DNA of 38,615 nt from GYS-P2D sp964489125. Lineage in GTDB: Bacteria; Bacteroidota; Bacteroidia; Chitinophagales; Saprospiraceae. This document shows, one piece after another, positions 1-7,993 of the stretch (its first letter is position 1; each line of letters starts with the position of its first letter). A model generated the notes under the pieces. That model was given only the letters and a program-made list of their open reading frames with translations. It did no database searches and was not told the DNA's origin. The stretch is taken from NCBI GenBank assembly GCA_964489125.1, contig CAZAXY010000021.1, forward strand, positions 1 through 38,615, read 5' to 3'. Both the position numbers and the translations under genes were made by a program.

Positions 1-215
1 GACCTTAGCTTGAGCCGATGAGTGGCTATTAGCTTGATGATGAGGATTGCTCTACTTATGTTGTTTATGGTCTTTTGCATGATGCTTTTTTTGATTTTAG
101 TTGGTTGCAGATGAAAGGAAATCAAGTTGTCAATTGATCTTCATGGTTTTGTATGTTGTGTTCTATTTGTTATAAATCATACTCCAAAGATGAGCACCCC
201 ATCTCACCCCTACAA
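1..215. other. Intergenic leader, no gene recognised
   Basis: AT-rich DNA at the window edge. I see no reading frame with a recognisable protein and no convincing terminator. It leads into the hairpin repeat cluster that starts at about 216. A gene lying outside the window to the left may end or begin near here, but nothing inside shows it. Confidence 0.4.
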
Positions 216-635
216 TCACCCTAACGGGTGAAAAACTGTGTTCGAGACACAGAAGTGTCTCGTGCAGTTTTGAACGCGAAGTGTCGCGCCAGAACGAAGT
301 AAGGAGCGGAATGGAAGGGAATATAGTCTTTTCCTCAGAATTTCTTGGTGAAGGGAAAAACTGTGTTCGAGACACAGCAGTGTCTCGTGCAGTTTTGAAC
401 ACCAAGTGTCGCCCCATGAGCGCAGTGCGGTCATGAGAATCATGACCAAAGGCCTGGGAGGTCTTTGACGAAGAGAACAGCTGAGCTGGCGGGTGAGCAT
501 GTTTGATTGAATCACGCCTATGGCGAGACAGGTCCTATTTCGGCCCATGAGCATTATGAAATCACAAAGTGATCAAAAGCCTAGGAGGCTTTTGATGAAG
601 CGAAACATGTCTGCTTTGGTGAACCGCTTTAGCGG
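216..635. repeat. Multi-hairpin structured repeat cluster, copy 1
   Basis: A chain of short inverted repeats with 3-4 nt loops. Module A: TCACCC/GGGTGA (216-221, 226-231). Module B: AAAACTG/CAGTTTT around CGAGACAC/GTGTCTCG (232-271), with a second copy at 357-396 carrying an extra outer stem CTTGGTG/CACCAAG (344-350, 400-406). Module C: CGCGA/TCGCG (275-288). Module D: GGTCATGA/TCATGACC (429-447). Module E: AAAGGCCT/AGGTCTTT (448-466). Module F: CAGC/GCTG (478-488). Module G: TGATT/AATCA then CGCC/GGCG (504-525). Degenerate D, E and F copies follow: ATCAC/GTGAT (561-573), TCAAAAGCCT/AGGCTTTTGA (573-595) and CCGC/GCGG (624-635). The same module order recurs at 3678-3990 with compensating base changes. 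Short reading frames cross the region on minus, but they change frame between units and resemble no protein. It could be a structured RNA or a non-autonomous mobile repeat. Confidence 0.8.
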
Positions 636-743
636 ACGTGTACCTTGCTCATATAAGCCGGATAGAAGGGCGCTAAGTCCTAAAGGATTGATATAGCCAC
701 TTCGACTCAGCTGAGTGTGCATGGCATAACTAGACTCTATCAA
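636..743. other. Spacer with a 12-bp perfect palindrome
   Basis: Spacer between the hairpin cluster and the stop codon of the minus-strand surface-protein gene. ACTCAGCTGAGT at 705-716 is a perfect palindrome. It lies about 30 nt downstream of the 744-3338 gene but has no T-run on either side, so I do not call it a terminator. Confidence 0.3.
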
Positions 744-3338
744 TTATGGGCATCCCTCCTGATCCACCTCCAACAGTCCACTATCCTCCACTTGGAATCC
801 ACCGAGAAAATCTACCTCTGGAGCACTAATTATGACTGAGTTAGATGAAGAAATAGTTCCATCCACAATGATCCTCTCAGAAGCTTCATATACGCTTTGG
901 GTGAGATTACCACTTAACATCCGCTCGGTAAGACAGACATCATCATCTTCGCAAGTGAAAGTAAGTGTAAAGTCACCATCCCTTCCGATTAACTCAGTGA
1001 CCCGTATCCAATAGGTATCACCCTGGATGGTAGGTATGCTTAGTTCTGAAAGCAATCCGCATGCATCATCATTTTGCATGTCACTGCAGTCAAGCATACC
1101 ACAAGTGCCAGAAAATATGGCTATCTCCGAATCAAATTCTTCTGTTGAAGCACATAGGCTTGCTGTTATCATATCTCCTGTCCCGATGAAGGTATACCAG
1201 ATACCTGTTTTATCTAAATCGCAACCTTGATTATTATCAGCATCTATGGTGGCATCACTTAGTGACCCTTCTATAGACTGTCCACAAATGATGGGTAAAG
1301 CATTACTACATAGATCGCCAGGTAAAAGGTCTCTGCAGCTTAGTGTTACATCAAATGTTCCGACGGTACCCTCGAATCCATCCACAACTACGTAGTAAGT
1401 GCCTGGGAATAATGTGGCATTCACAATACTTGATCCACGATTGATGCAAGAGGTAGGATCTGATGGATCGGTGAGGATGAACACATCTGTGCTAGCAGTT
1501 TCATTAGATAATCCTACTGAGATCACGACGTCAGGTGCAGTCACCTGAAAAGAGTAGATTATCTCTGGCCCTATGAAAGAAAAAGTAGTCCTGCATGGGT
1601 AATCATCAAGATTATTCATGCCATCTCCATTAGTTTGGTCAGTTAGTGTTTGTCCACATGCTAGAGGTATAGGTCCGTCATCCATATCTCCTTGGCAAAA
1701 AGACATACCGTCGTTATCGAGATCTATGTTAAAGAAATCAAAGCTTCTAGGGGCGTCAAGTACTGTGGACGTTCCATCTGGTAGCTGGTTGTTAGGGTCA
1801 TACTGGTAGCCGTTGTCGGTGTAGGTGCCGTCCAGTATTGCATCTGGGGCAGTGTAGTTGACTAGTCCGTTGTTAATGATCGATGAGTTAGGATCTATAA
1901 GAAATCGGGTATCGGTGGTAAGTACCGCACATATGGCGTTAGTGAAGACAGGAGATGTCCCGCTCACAGCATCTGTCATGACTATGCTATGAATCCCTCC
2001 TGTTGATATGATACTATGATTATTTACGAAAGTGGAGTTATCCTCCCATATGTCGATAGGATTATCAGTATTAGTGAAGGTCATGATACCATTGTTAGTA
2101 GTGGACCCTCCGAAGGATGTTCTGATACCAGATGAACTAGAGTTCCGTATTTCGACCATATTATCAGTTACAAAAGTGGAAGTAGAACCGTTGATCTGGA
2201 TAGCTGCAAATCTGGCGTCTTCTACTAGGATATGCCCATCATTAGTCATGGCGGCATTGAACGAGAAGATTCCATCAGAAGTGGTGTGCATGACATGCAC
2301 ACTTCCTCCTGACTGTACTGCTAAGAAGTTGAGATTTCTGAGACCGACGAGTTGGCTGGACGAAGGAGTTCCATCGATGATCAGCTTTCCTCCATCAGCG
2401 ATTGCCAAGGTTCTTTGATTCCTTACGTGCATCACAGTATCAGTAAGGGAAGAGATAACAGGATCCGCTTCTAGGCCAGTGGCAAGTATAATGACACTGT
2501 CTGCCTTTATGGGCTCACGATCTCGGGACCAGTTACATCCGTCAGTCCAGGCTTGACTCTCACATCCCCGCCAGTAGATGGCGGCAGGGTTAGTATCGAC
2601 TATTCCATTGTTGTTGGTAATCGTGAAGGTGCTTGATCCAAGATTGTGGATTACACCAGTATTTGTGTTCGAAAGGAGTGAAGAGCTTTCATTAGAAGTA
2701 TAGAGTATAGATCCTTCGTTCATTAGTCCGTTGGCAGATAAATTATTATCTGATGTGATGAGCCCGCAAAACCGATTTTCAAAAGTGCCACTATTGAATA
2801 GGATGGCTGAGTTTGTGATATTTTCTATATGGACCTTTCCTTCATTTTGAAATCTAGCAGTATTATTGCCATTATCAAATATACCCCATGAACAGTTATT
2901 TATAACGACAGTCCCTTGATTATCCAATAGGCCACTAGACGATATGCTGATAGCGTCATCATTAGTGGAGGAGATCGCCAGTGTTCCATTTTCTACTACC
3001 ATAACAGATGCATTTATACTTGTGAGTCTTAGACCATCACTATTATTGATAGAAGAGTTAGCTGGATTAAGAGTTAAGGTCGAGCTGATTGAAACATTGC
3101 CATTATTCACAAGAAGTGCTGCAGCTGTAGCATCACTAGTTATCTCTACAAGTGTCAGATTAACATCAATCACAGCAAATGCATTGATATCTGGCACTCC
3201 GTTATCCCAGTTACCAGGAGTATGCCAGTCAGCAGTACCAGCTCCAGCGGTCCAGTTAGTTGTTGTTTGGGCAGATGAGTTATGAGCACAAAAAAAGAAT
3301 GTGCAAAGCAGACTGAGCAGGAATATGTGCAATTTCAT
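744..3338 (-). CDS. Secreted beta-helix-like surface protein with PPC-type domains and 3-coathanger-like C-terminus
   Basis: An 864-aa exported protein of unknown function. Residues 1-24 are a signal peptide (hydrophobic core, cleavage after SSAQ). Two modules with Trp-Asn-Trp patterns (NWDNGVPD near residue 44 and DGCNW near 268) each lead into long Asn/Ser/Thr-rich stretches with short repeated turns, typical of a right-handed beta-helix. About 560-665 and 670-795 look like two bacterial pre-peptidase C-terminal (PPC) domains, each opening with a Cys-Gly-Gln motif. The last roughly 65 residues resemble the 3-coathanger stack domain of Bacteroidota surface proteins (IIVDGTI, VDFLGGFQV, final Cys). 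There is no classical type IX sorting domain and no catalytic motif. It is probably a cell-surface or matrix protein. The gene is flanked on both sides by the hairpin repeats. Confidence 0.75.
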   Translation of the reverse strand: MKLHIFLLSLLCTFFFCAHNSSAQTTTNWTAGAGTADWHTPGNWDNGVPDINAFAVIDVNLTLVEITSDATAAALLVNNGNVSISSTLTLNPANSSINNSDGLRLTSINASVMVVENGTLAISSTNDDAISISSSGLLDNQGTVVINNCSWGIFDNGNNTARFQNEGKVHIENITNSAILFNSGTFENRFCGLITSDNNLSANGLMNEGSILYTSNESSSLLSNTNTGVIHNLGSSTFTITNNNGIVDTNPAAIYWRGCESQAWTDGCNWSRDREPIKADSVIILATGLEADPVISSLTDTVMHVRNQRTLAIADGGKLIIDGTPSSSQLVGLRNLNFLAVQSGGSVHVMHTTSDGIFSFNAAMTNDGHILVEDARFAAIQINGSTSTFVTDNMVEIRNSSSSGIRTSFGGSTTNNGIMTFTNTDNPIDIWEDNSTFVNNHSIISTGGIHSIVMTDAVSGTSPVFTNAICAVLTTDTRFLIDPNSSIINNGLVNYTAPDAILDGTYTDNGYQYDPNNQLPDGTSTVLDAPRSFDFFNIDLDNDGMSFCQGDMDDGPIPLACGQTLTDQTNGDGMNNLDDYPCRTTFSFIGPEIIYSFQVTAPDVVISVGLSNETASTDVFILTDPSDPTSCINRGSSIVNATLFPGTYYVVVDGFEGTVGTFDVTLSCRDLLPGDLCSNALPIICGQSIEGSLSDATIDADNNQGCDLDKTGIWYTFIGTGDMITASLCASTEEFDSEIAIFSGTCGMLDCSDMQNDDACGLLSELSIPTIQGDTYWIRVTELIGRDGDFTLTFTCEDDDVCLTERMLSGNLTQSVYEASERIIVDGTISSSNSVIISAPEVDFLGGFQVEDSGLLEVDQEGCP

Positions 3339-3677
3339 GTTTAGTTGATGTGTGTGAGTATGAAGATATGGTTTTATGCTCTACTAGAATTGTTATTCTT
3401 CTGGTTTGATTAGACTTGTTGATTGAATATTGAGCAGCCTTATTCCAGACATCAAACTAAGTTCATCCTTGAATATTAACTTGATGATGAGTAGCATTTT
3501 TTCTAGTTGAGACATCATAATTTTCATTGTTTTTACTAGTTAAAAAAGGAGGTTGATGCAGTGTCTTTCTTAACTTATGAATTCCCGACAATCAAAGTGA
3601 TAATAAGAACCTGTATGCGTCATTATTTAAGTTCGTTTTCTCGATGTAAAGATGTATCACTGTATATGAGGATACAA
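3339..3677. other. Intergenic region upstream of the surface-protein gene
   Basis: No reading frame looks real. It should hold the promoter of the 864-aa protein gene, but I could not pick out a convincing TAnnTTTG element. The stretch near 3480 (CTTGATGATGAG) repeats one near 33, so the DNA before both hairpin clusters may be weakly related. Confidence 0.35.
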
Positions 3678-3789
3678 TCACCCTAACGGGTGAAAAAAGC
3701 TGTTGAAGACACAGCAGTGTCTTTTGGCTTTTTGAACGCGAAGTGTCGCCCCATGAGCGTAGTGCAGTCATACGCAGTATGACCAAAGA
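3678..3789. repeat. Multi-hairpin structured repeat cluster, copy 2, unique head
   Basis: Same module order as the cluster at 216-635. A: TCACCC/GGGTGA (3678-3693). B: AAAAAGC/GCTTTTT (3694-3700, 3727-3733) outside AAGACAC/GTGTCTT (3706-3712, 3717-3723). C: GCGA/TCGC (3738-3749). D: GTCATAC/GTATGAC with a GCA loop (3767-3783). Compared with the first cluster, both arms of B and of D have changed but still pair. Hairpin E begins at 3785 and runs into the tandem array that follows. Confidence 0.8.
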
Positions 3790-3991
3790 CCTGGGAGGTC
3801 TTTGACGAAGAGAACCGCAAAGCGGGTGGGTGAGCATGTTTGATTGAATCACATGTATGGCTGTGACAAGCCTGGGAGGTCTTTGACGAAGAGAACCGCA
3901 AAGCGGGTGGGTGAGCATGTTTGATTGAATCACGTGTATGGCGTGACAAGCCTGGGAGGTCTTTGACGAAGAGAACCGCAAAGCTGGTGGG
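3790..3991. repeat. Tandem array of about 80-bp hairpin units
   Basis: Two full units and one truncated unit, each beginning CCTGGGAGGTCTTTGACG, at 3790, 3871 and 3951; the spacings are 81 and 80 nt. Each full unit carries hairpins F (CCGC/GCGG, at 3815-3825 in unit 1) and G (TGATT/AATCA, 3841-3851) plus a terminal pair. That pair is TCACA/TGTGA in unit 1 (3849-3866) and TCACG/CGTGA in unit 2 (3930-3946), a compensating A:T to G:C change. Hairpin E (AAAGACCT/AGGTCTTT) is perfect only at 3785-3803. The 81/80 spacing shifts any reading frame between units, which argues against coding. Confidence 0.85.
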
Positions 3992-4129
3992 ATAGATGAG
4001 GTCTTCTCCGGAACACCCCCTTAGTCCCTCCTCAAGCAGGGGTTCCAGGACATAAAAAGTGGAAAGACCTAGTACTTTGCCAACGATAAAGAGTATCGTC
4101 TGTCTCCAAAACAACGGACCAAAGACGAA
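3992..4129. other. Spacer after the repeat array with a bulged hairpin
   Basis: Between the tandem array and the toxin gene stop codon. GGAAC-a-CCCC (4010-4020) can pair with GGGGTTCC (4039-4046), and CGATA/TATCG (4084-4098) forms a small hairpin. A minus reading frame starting near 4114 runs into the repeat units but has no recognisable content, so I do not call it a gene. Confidence 0.35.
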
Positions 4130-4549
4130 TTAATCGATAAATGGATTAATGATCTGTAAGCCAAATACCTTCTGCCCATGCTGTAAGTCTTCAGAATATA
4201 AAATCTCGCAGTCTATGGATAAGGCACTGGCGATAATCAAGCTGTCATAAAAGCTATACTGCCATCTTTCTGAGATGTCGAGCGCTGATAGATACAGGTC
4301 TTGTGAGCTATATACAGATAACAAAGGATATAAGACATGCCTGAGATATTTTTTAATATCCTCAGTTTTCATGGGGACCTTAAACTTCTTACTGGATACA
4401 TTTATTAGCTCCTGAACGACTTGGTAGCTTATGTGTCCAGTCCCTATGGTTAAAGCTTCTTTTACGAGGGCTTTGGCACGCTCTCCCTTTTCTGTGGACT
4501 CAAAGGAATAGATTATAATGTTGGTGTCTAAGAAGTGTTTAACGCTCAT
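4130..4549 (-). CDS. PIN-domain toxin, VapC-like RNase
   Basis: A 139-aa protein with the PIN nuclease pattern: Asp8 in FLDTN, Glu47 in QELIN, Asp102 in FYDSLI and Asp121 in SEDLQ. These are the acidic residues expected to bind Mg2+/Mn2+. Length is normal for VapC toxins, which cleave specific RNAs and are held inactive by a partner antitoxin. The start ATG lies inside the end of the upstream antitoxin gene (11-nt overlap), which implies coupled translation and fits a toxin-antitoxin module. The module lies just beyond the hairpin repeats, suggesting accessory DNA. The symbol is left empty because the exact family within PIN toxins is not resolved. Confidence 0.85.
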   Translation of the reverse strand: MSVKHFLDTNIIIYSFESTEKGERAKALVKEALTIGTGHISYQVVQELINVSSKKFKVPMKTEDIKKYLRHVLYPLLSVYSSQDLYLSALDISERWQYSFYDSLIIASALSIDCEILYSEDLQHGQKVFGLQIINPFID

Positions 4550-4763
4550 TCAATTCGTCTCTGGAAAATGACTGTCCGGGTTGGACATAGTCTAATTGAC
4601 CCATAATATCCTCATAAACCGTTGCATCCGATGATCCAATATATCGTTGTAGCCACTCTCTAAATCTCTTATTTAGTGAGCTATCTTCTGACTGTGCCTT
4701 CTTACGCGCTTTATTGATCAATGATTCTTCTGCGCTCAATGTGATATTTTTTACACTATTCAT
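4539..4763 (-). CDS. Antitoxin of the PIN toxin, probably ribbon-helix-helix type
   Basis: A 74-aa protein when started at the second Met (4763); an in-frame ATG at 4784 would add seven residues. The N-terminus has a short strand (KNITLS) followed by helices rich in Lys and Arg, as in ribbon-helix-helix antitoxins. The acidic C-terminal third would wrap the toxin. I prefer 4763 because a near-perfect inverted repeat (4761-4786) then lies over the start and upstream region, where such antitoxins normally repress their own operon. No clear ribosome-binding site distinguishes the two starts. It overlaps the toxin gene by 11 nt. Confidence 0.7.
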   Translation of the reverse strand: MNSVKNITLSAEESLINKARKKAQSEDSSLNKRFREWLQRYIGSSDATVYEDIMGQLDYVQPGQSFSRDELNER

Positions 4764-4786
4764 ATGTACACTAATATAGTGCATAT
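4761..4786. promoter_or_regulatory. Inverted repeat, probable toxin-antitoxin operator
   Basis: Reads CATATG-TA-CACTA-ATA-TAGTG-CATATG: inner arms CACTA/TAGTG (4769-4773, 4777-4781) and outer CATATG boxes at both ends. It covers both candidate antitoxin start codons. Autorepression of such modules through a dyad at the promoter or start is established for the family; binding here is inferred. Confidence 0.55.
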
Positions 4787-4831
4787 GTTTGTTCCGTGTA
4801 TAAATTCTTCTGATCCAATAGAATCAAACGA

Positions 4832-7800
4832 TCAGACCTTCCTCAACTCCACCTTAAAACCATAACCGTAGTTAATAGAAAAGTCAGCTCCAACCTTCTC
4901 TGCTCGTGCTTGCATATTGCTCAATCCGAGTCCTGATTTTTTGATGGTAGCAGCATCTACTTTGCCGTTATCGTGTACGGTAAGCCCAAATCCTTTGCCA
5001 TCAAGATCAAGATCAATTTTGATATGATCTCCATTGGTATGCTTAAGTGCATTAGTCACGGCCTCCTTGAAGACCAGATATACCGATTGTCTGATATCAG
5101 GGCGGATCTTTAAATCATTGCTTAGGATATTTTTGTTGAATTTATATCCGATCTCTTGCCCTTCAAATGCATCAAAAAGAAAATCTTCCATCCTGTCGAC
5201 TAAGCTTTCTGCATTATCTTTTCTTGAGTCTATGGCCCATACAGTATCTCTCATACGTCCGAGAGCGAGCCTGCTCATGTCGGTTATCTTTTTGAATTTA
5301 TCTTTTTCGCTGGGGTCTTGTTCTAATTCTAATATCTCGGTTTGAAATGCCATAGCAGATAGGATCGTCCCGACATCGTCATGGAGATCGCTCGATATCT
5401 GTGTGCGTAGCCTTTGATATTTGACAAGCTGGGAGACACGACTCTTATAGATGAAATACAGGATCGAGCAGCCCACCGTTACATATAGTAGATACGCCCA
5501 CCAAGTCTGCCACCATGGGGGCAGAGATATGATAGAAAGTGATCTAATGTCATCACTCCACCTGCCGCCATCAAGACCTGATCTGATATCCAAAGTGTAA
5601 GTACCTGGAGTCAGATTAGTCAGTGCAAACTCCTTGCGTTGTTCTAAATTGATCCAACGATCACTTAACCCTCTGACTCTATATGCAAATCTCACATTAC
5701 TACTACTCGGTAGCTTAGGAGCACCGAAGCCACATTCTACAAGATAGGTGCGGTGTGAGATGGTCAGCTTTTCATTATTTAAGCTCCCTGTTAGATCAAG
5801 GGGCATCTCGCTATTGGTTTCATGTAGTAATAGACTCGTGATATGTATATCAGGGATAAAAGTATCCAACTTGATCCGTGCTGGATCAAATTGATTGAGT
5901 CCATTCATACCTCCAAACAAGATATGGCCAGTGGTGCTACTTCTATATCCAGCATTGGCATTATATTCTTCTCCTTGTAATCCATCATTTATTCCGTAAG
6001 AATTAAATGTCTCGGAGGCTGGATCAAATCTGATGATGCCATTATTAGTGCTCAACCATAGATACTCATTGTCATCCTCTTGTACGCTATAGATTACACT
6101 ATTGCTAAGTCCATTTGCCTCAGTATAGTAATCAAATCGCTCAGTCGAGAGATCCATCATATTGAGACCTCCCTCCCAGGTGCCTATCCATAGATTGCCT
6201 CGTTTATCCAGATGATAGCACAGGAGATTGTTAGTATTAAGACCCGATCCAGCTGGATCAGTGTTGTCGTATGTATGGAGTTCTTTCTTCTGGAGGTCCC
6301 AAGCCCACAGCCCAACATTGGATGCACCGATCCATAGTACCTTGTCTCGTTCAAATATAAATCTGACATAGATATCATCAAGTGCGGCAAGATCTGGATG
6401 TCTGAGATTATAGTTGATCAGTTCTTGCTTGTCGCTATCCCATAGATAGACTCCTATAGATGTGGCAAACCATATGTTGTCTTCGCCAGTGATATACATA
6501 TCATTGACGTGATAATTTTTCAGGAGATCAGCATCACCAGGATATACGAAGTAATCTCTGAATCGGTCTTTTTCACTTTCGTAAATGTTGATGCCTCCTA
6601 ATCTATTACCAATGATCAATCCAAATCGGTTGCTCTCGATATAGCTATTAGTAGAGTTAATGTTAAGACTGTTTGGATTGCTTTCATCTGCAGTATATGA
6701 CTGTAGTGCTGAGATTTTATCTCCACGGGCAGTCCACTTGATTTTATTGATTCCTCTTTCTCTGGTGCCGACCCAGGTATTGCCATCCTTATCTTCATAG
6801 ATTGAGGTAATGTTGTTACCAGATATGGACAGCTGATTATTCTCATTTTCTCGGTATAGATCAAATGGGGCTTTGCCCTGGTCATAGTATTGTAAGCCTG
6901 AACCATGCGTGCCGATCCAGACGCGACCTTGATTATCACTAAATACCTTAGTCAAGGTGTTATTTTTCAAGGCGTACAACTCAAAATCTTTCTTTTTATA
7001 GTTTTGAAATATTCCTCTTTCCGTATCTGTCATTATACTGAGGCCTTCTCCAAAAGAGGATATCCATAAGGATCCATCTCGATCTATCGCTATATCAGCA
7101 ACATTGGTCGAGCCTATAGACTTGGGATCACGATCATCAGGTATGAATTGCCTCAGTTCATGAGACTTAGGGTCAAATCTGAATAATCCATGCGTATTAG
7201 TACCCATCCACAAGCGTCCTTTAGCATCCTGTACGAGGCTGGAGATGATAGCGCTTTGCAGTTCTGAGTGTTTTATTTTGTCCCGCCAGTCAATGATTTC
7301 TTGACTCGTGTTATCAAAATATTTGAGGCCACCTTTTCCTGAAATCCAAATGCGAGTACTATCTATATGGTCCTGCACAACAAAGTTGACATAGTTGGCA
7401 TTTTGCTCGGTTATATAATGAACCGCAGTATTGCCGCCTCCCAAATCTTCAATCCTAAATAATCCCTTAGTATCTGATGAGGCCCAGATCTGACCAGTGT
7501 CATCAACTGTGATATGCCTGATAGCCTTATCCTCTTCTGTCAGCTCGATATGATCAAATGTATTGGTATGGTAGGAGTATCTGCAGAGCCCATTGGCAGT
7601 ACCAATGATTATCTCCTGATCTTTACCTGCTGCTAAGGACCATACTGTGTTATTCATAAGGCTAGTGCTATCCCCAGGTATGTGCCTAAACAACTCAAAT
7701 TTGCTCCCATCATATCTATTGAGCCCATCCATAGTCCCAATCCAAAGAAAGCCGTAGTCATCTACGATTAGATCATTGACTGAGTTATGTGAGAGCCCAT

Positions 7801-7903
7801 CGAGCGAATTGAGAGTACCAAACTTTAGGGCGAGCTCATCTTGTGCTCGGGCCAGTGATGCACAATTAATTAATAGTATTACTAAGATTGTTCTAATGAG
7901 CAT
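4832..7903 (-). CDS. Membrane histidine kinase with two-component-regulator propeller sensor
   Basis: A 1023-aa sensor kinase. It has a signal peptide at 1-20 (ends LARAQ), then about 700 residues of propeller repeats with recurring FLWIGT, IWISS and LWIGT motifs, starting at GLSHNSVNDLIVDDYGFLWIGT. A Y_Y_Y-type Ig-like domain follows (about 720-788), then one membrane helix (about 801-819) and a HisKA_3 domain with phospho-acceptor His841 in DLHDDVGT. The C-terminal ATPase has an N-box around Asn951 and a GLGLSN lid. Sensing is therefore periplasmic and signalling cytoplasmic. Unlike classical hybrid two-component systems it carries no fused receiver or AraC domain; the NarL-type regulator is the separate gene just upstream (90-nt gap, same strand). 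In Bacteroidota such sensors often detect glycans, but the ligand here is unknown. Confidence 0.9.
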   Translation of the reverse strand: MLIRTILVILLINCASLARAQDELALKFGTLNSLDGLSHNSVNDLIVDDYGFLWIGTMDGLNRYDGSKFELFRHIPGDSTSLMNNTVWSLAAGKDQEIIIGTANGLCRYSYHTNTFDHIELTEEDKAIRHITVDDTGQIWASSDTKGLFRIEDLGGGNTAVHYITEQNANYVNFVVQDHIDSTRIWISGKGGLKYFDNTSQEIIDWRDKIKHSELQSAIISSLVQDAKGRLWMGTNTHGLFRFDPKSHELRQFIPDDRDPKSIGSTNVADIAIDRDGSLWISSFGEGLSIMTDTERGIFQNYKKKDFELYALKNNTLTKVFSDNQGRVWIGTHGSGLQYYDQGKAPFDLYRENENNQLSISGNNITSIYEDKDGNTWVGTRERGINKIKWTARGDKISALQSYTADESNPNSLNINSTNSYIESNRFGLIIGNRLGGINIYESEKDRFRDYFVYPGDADLLKNYHVNDMYITGEDNIWFATSIGVYLWDSDKQELINYNLRHPDLAALDDIYVRFIFERDKVLWIGASNVGLWAWDLQKKELHTYDNTDPAGSGLNTNNLLCYHLDKRGNLWIGTWEGGLNMMDLSTERFDYYTEANGLSNSVIYSVQEDDNEYLWLSTNNGIIRFDPASETFNSYGINDGLQGEEYNANAGYRSSTTGHILFGGMNGLNQFDPARIKLDTFIPDIHITSLLLHETNSEMPLDLTGSLNNEKLTISHRTYLVECGFGAPKLPSSSNVRFAYRVRGLSDRWINLEQRKEFALTNLTPGTYTLDIRSGLDGGRWSDDIRSLSIISLPPWWQTWWAYLLYVTVGCSILYFIYKSRVSQLVKYQRLRTQISSDLHDDVGTILSAMAFQTEILELEQDPSEKDKFKKITDMSRLALGRMRDTVWAIDSRKDNAESLVDRMEDFLFDAFEGQEIGYKFNKNILSNDLKIRPDIRQSVYLVFKEAVTNALKHTNGDHIKIDLDLDGKGFGLTVHDNGKVDAATIKKSGLGLSNMQARAEKVGADFSINYGYGFKVELRKV

Positions 7904-7993
7904 CTTGGTTTGATAAGTCCTCAGAGATGTAGTATAGACAATTTTTTGGATCGTCGCGAAAAGGTAGTTAGAAGATCAGCAATGGACATTAGT

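Noticed and set aside
163..554. Minus-strand reading frames of 84 and 112 codons in the first hairpin cluster
   Set aside because: They overlap each other, consist only of translated hairpin repeats and have no recognisable domain; the pattern of change preserves base pairing, not codons.
705..716. Palindrome ACTCAGCTGAGT as terminator of the 864-aa protein gene
   Set aside because: No T-run follows on the minus strand and there is no loop, so a terminator hairpin is unlikely.
3790..3991. CRISPR array
   Set aside because: The roughly 80-nt units are repeats throughout, with no unique spacers, and no cas gene is nearby.
216..3991. Integron gene cassettes with attC sites
   Set aside because: The hairpins are many small stems rather than one long imperfect stem, the RYYYAAC/GTTRRRY core boxes are not found at the ends, and no integrase is in the window.
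3592..4114. Minus-strand reading frames of 129 and 143 codons over the second cluster
   Set aside because: The repeat period changes from 81 to 80 nt, so the translated repeat changes frame between units; this is not expected of a real protein.
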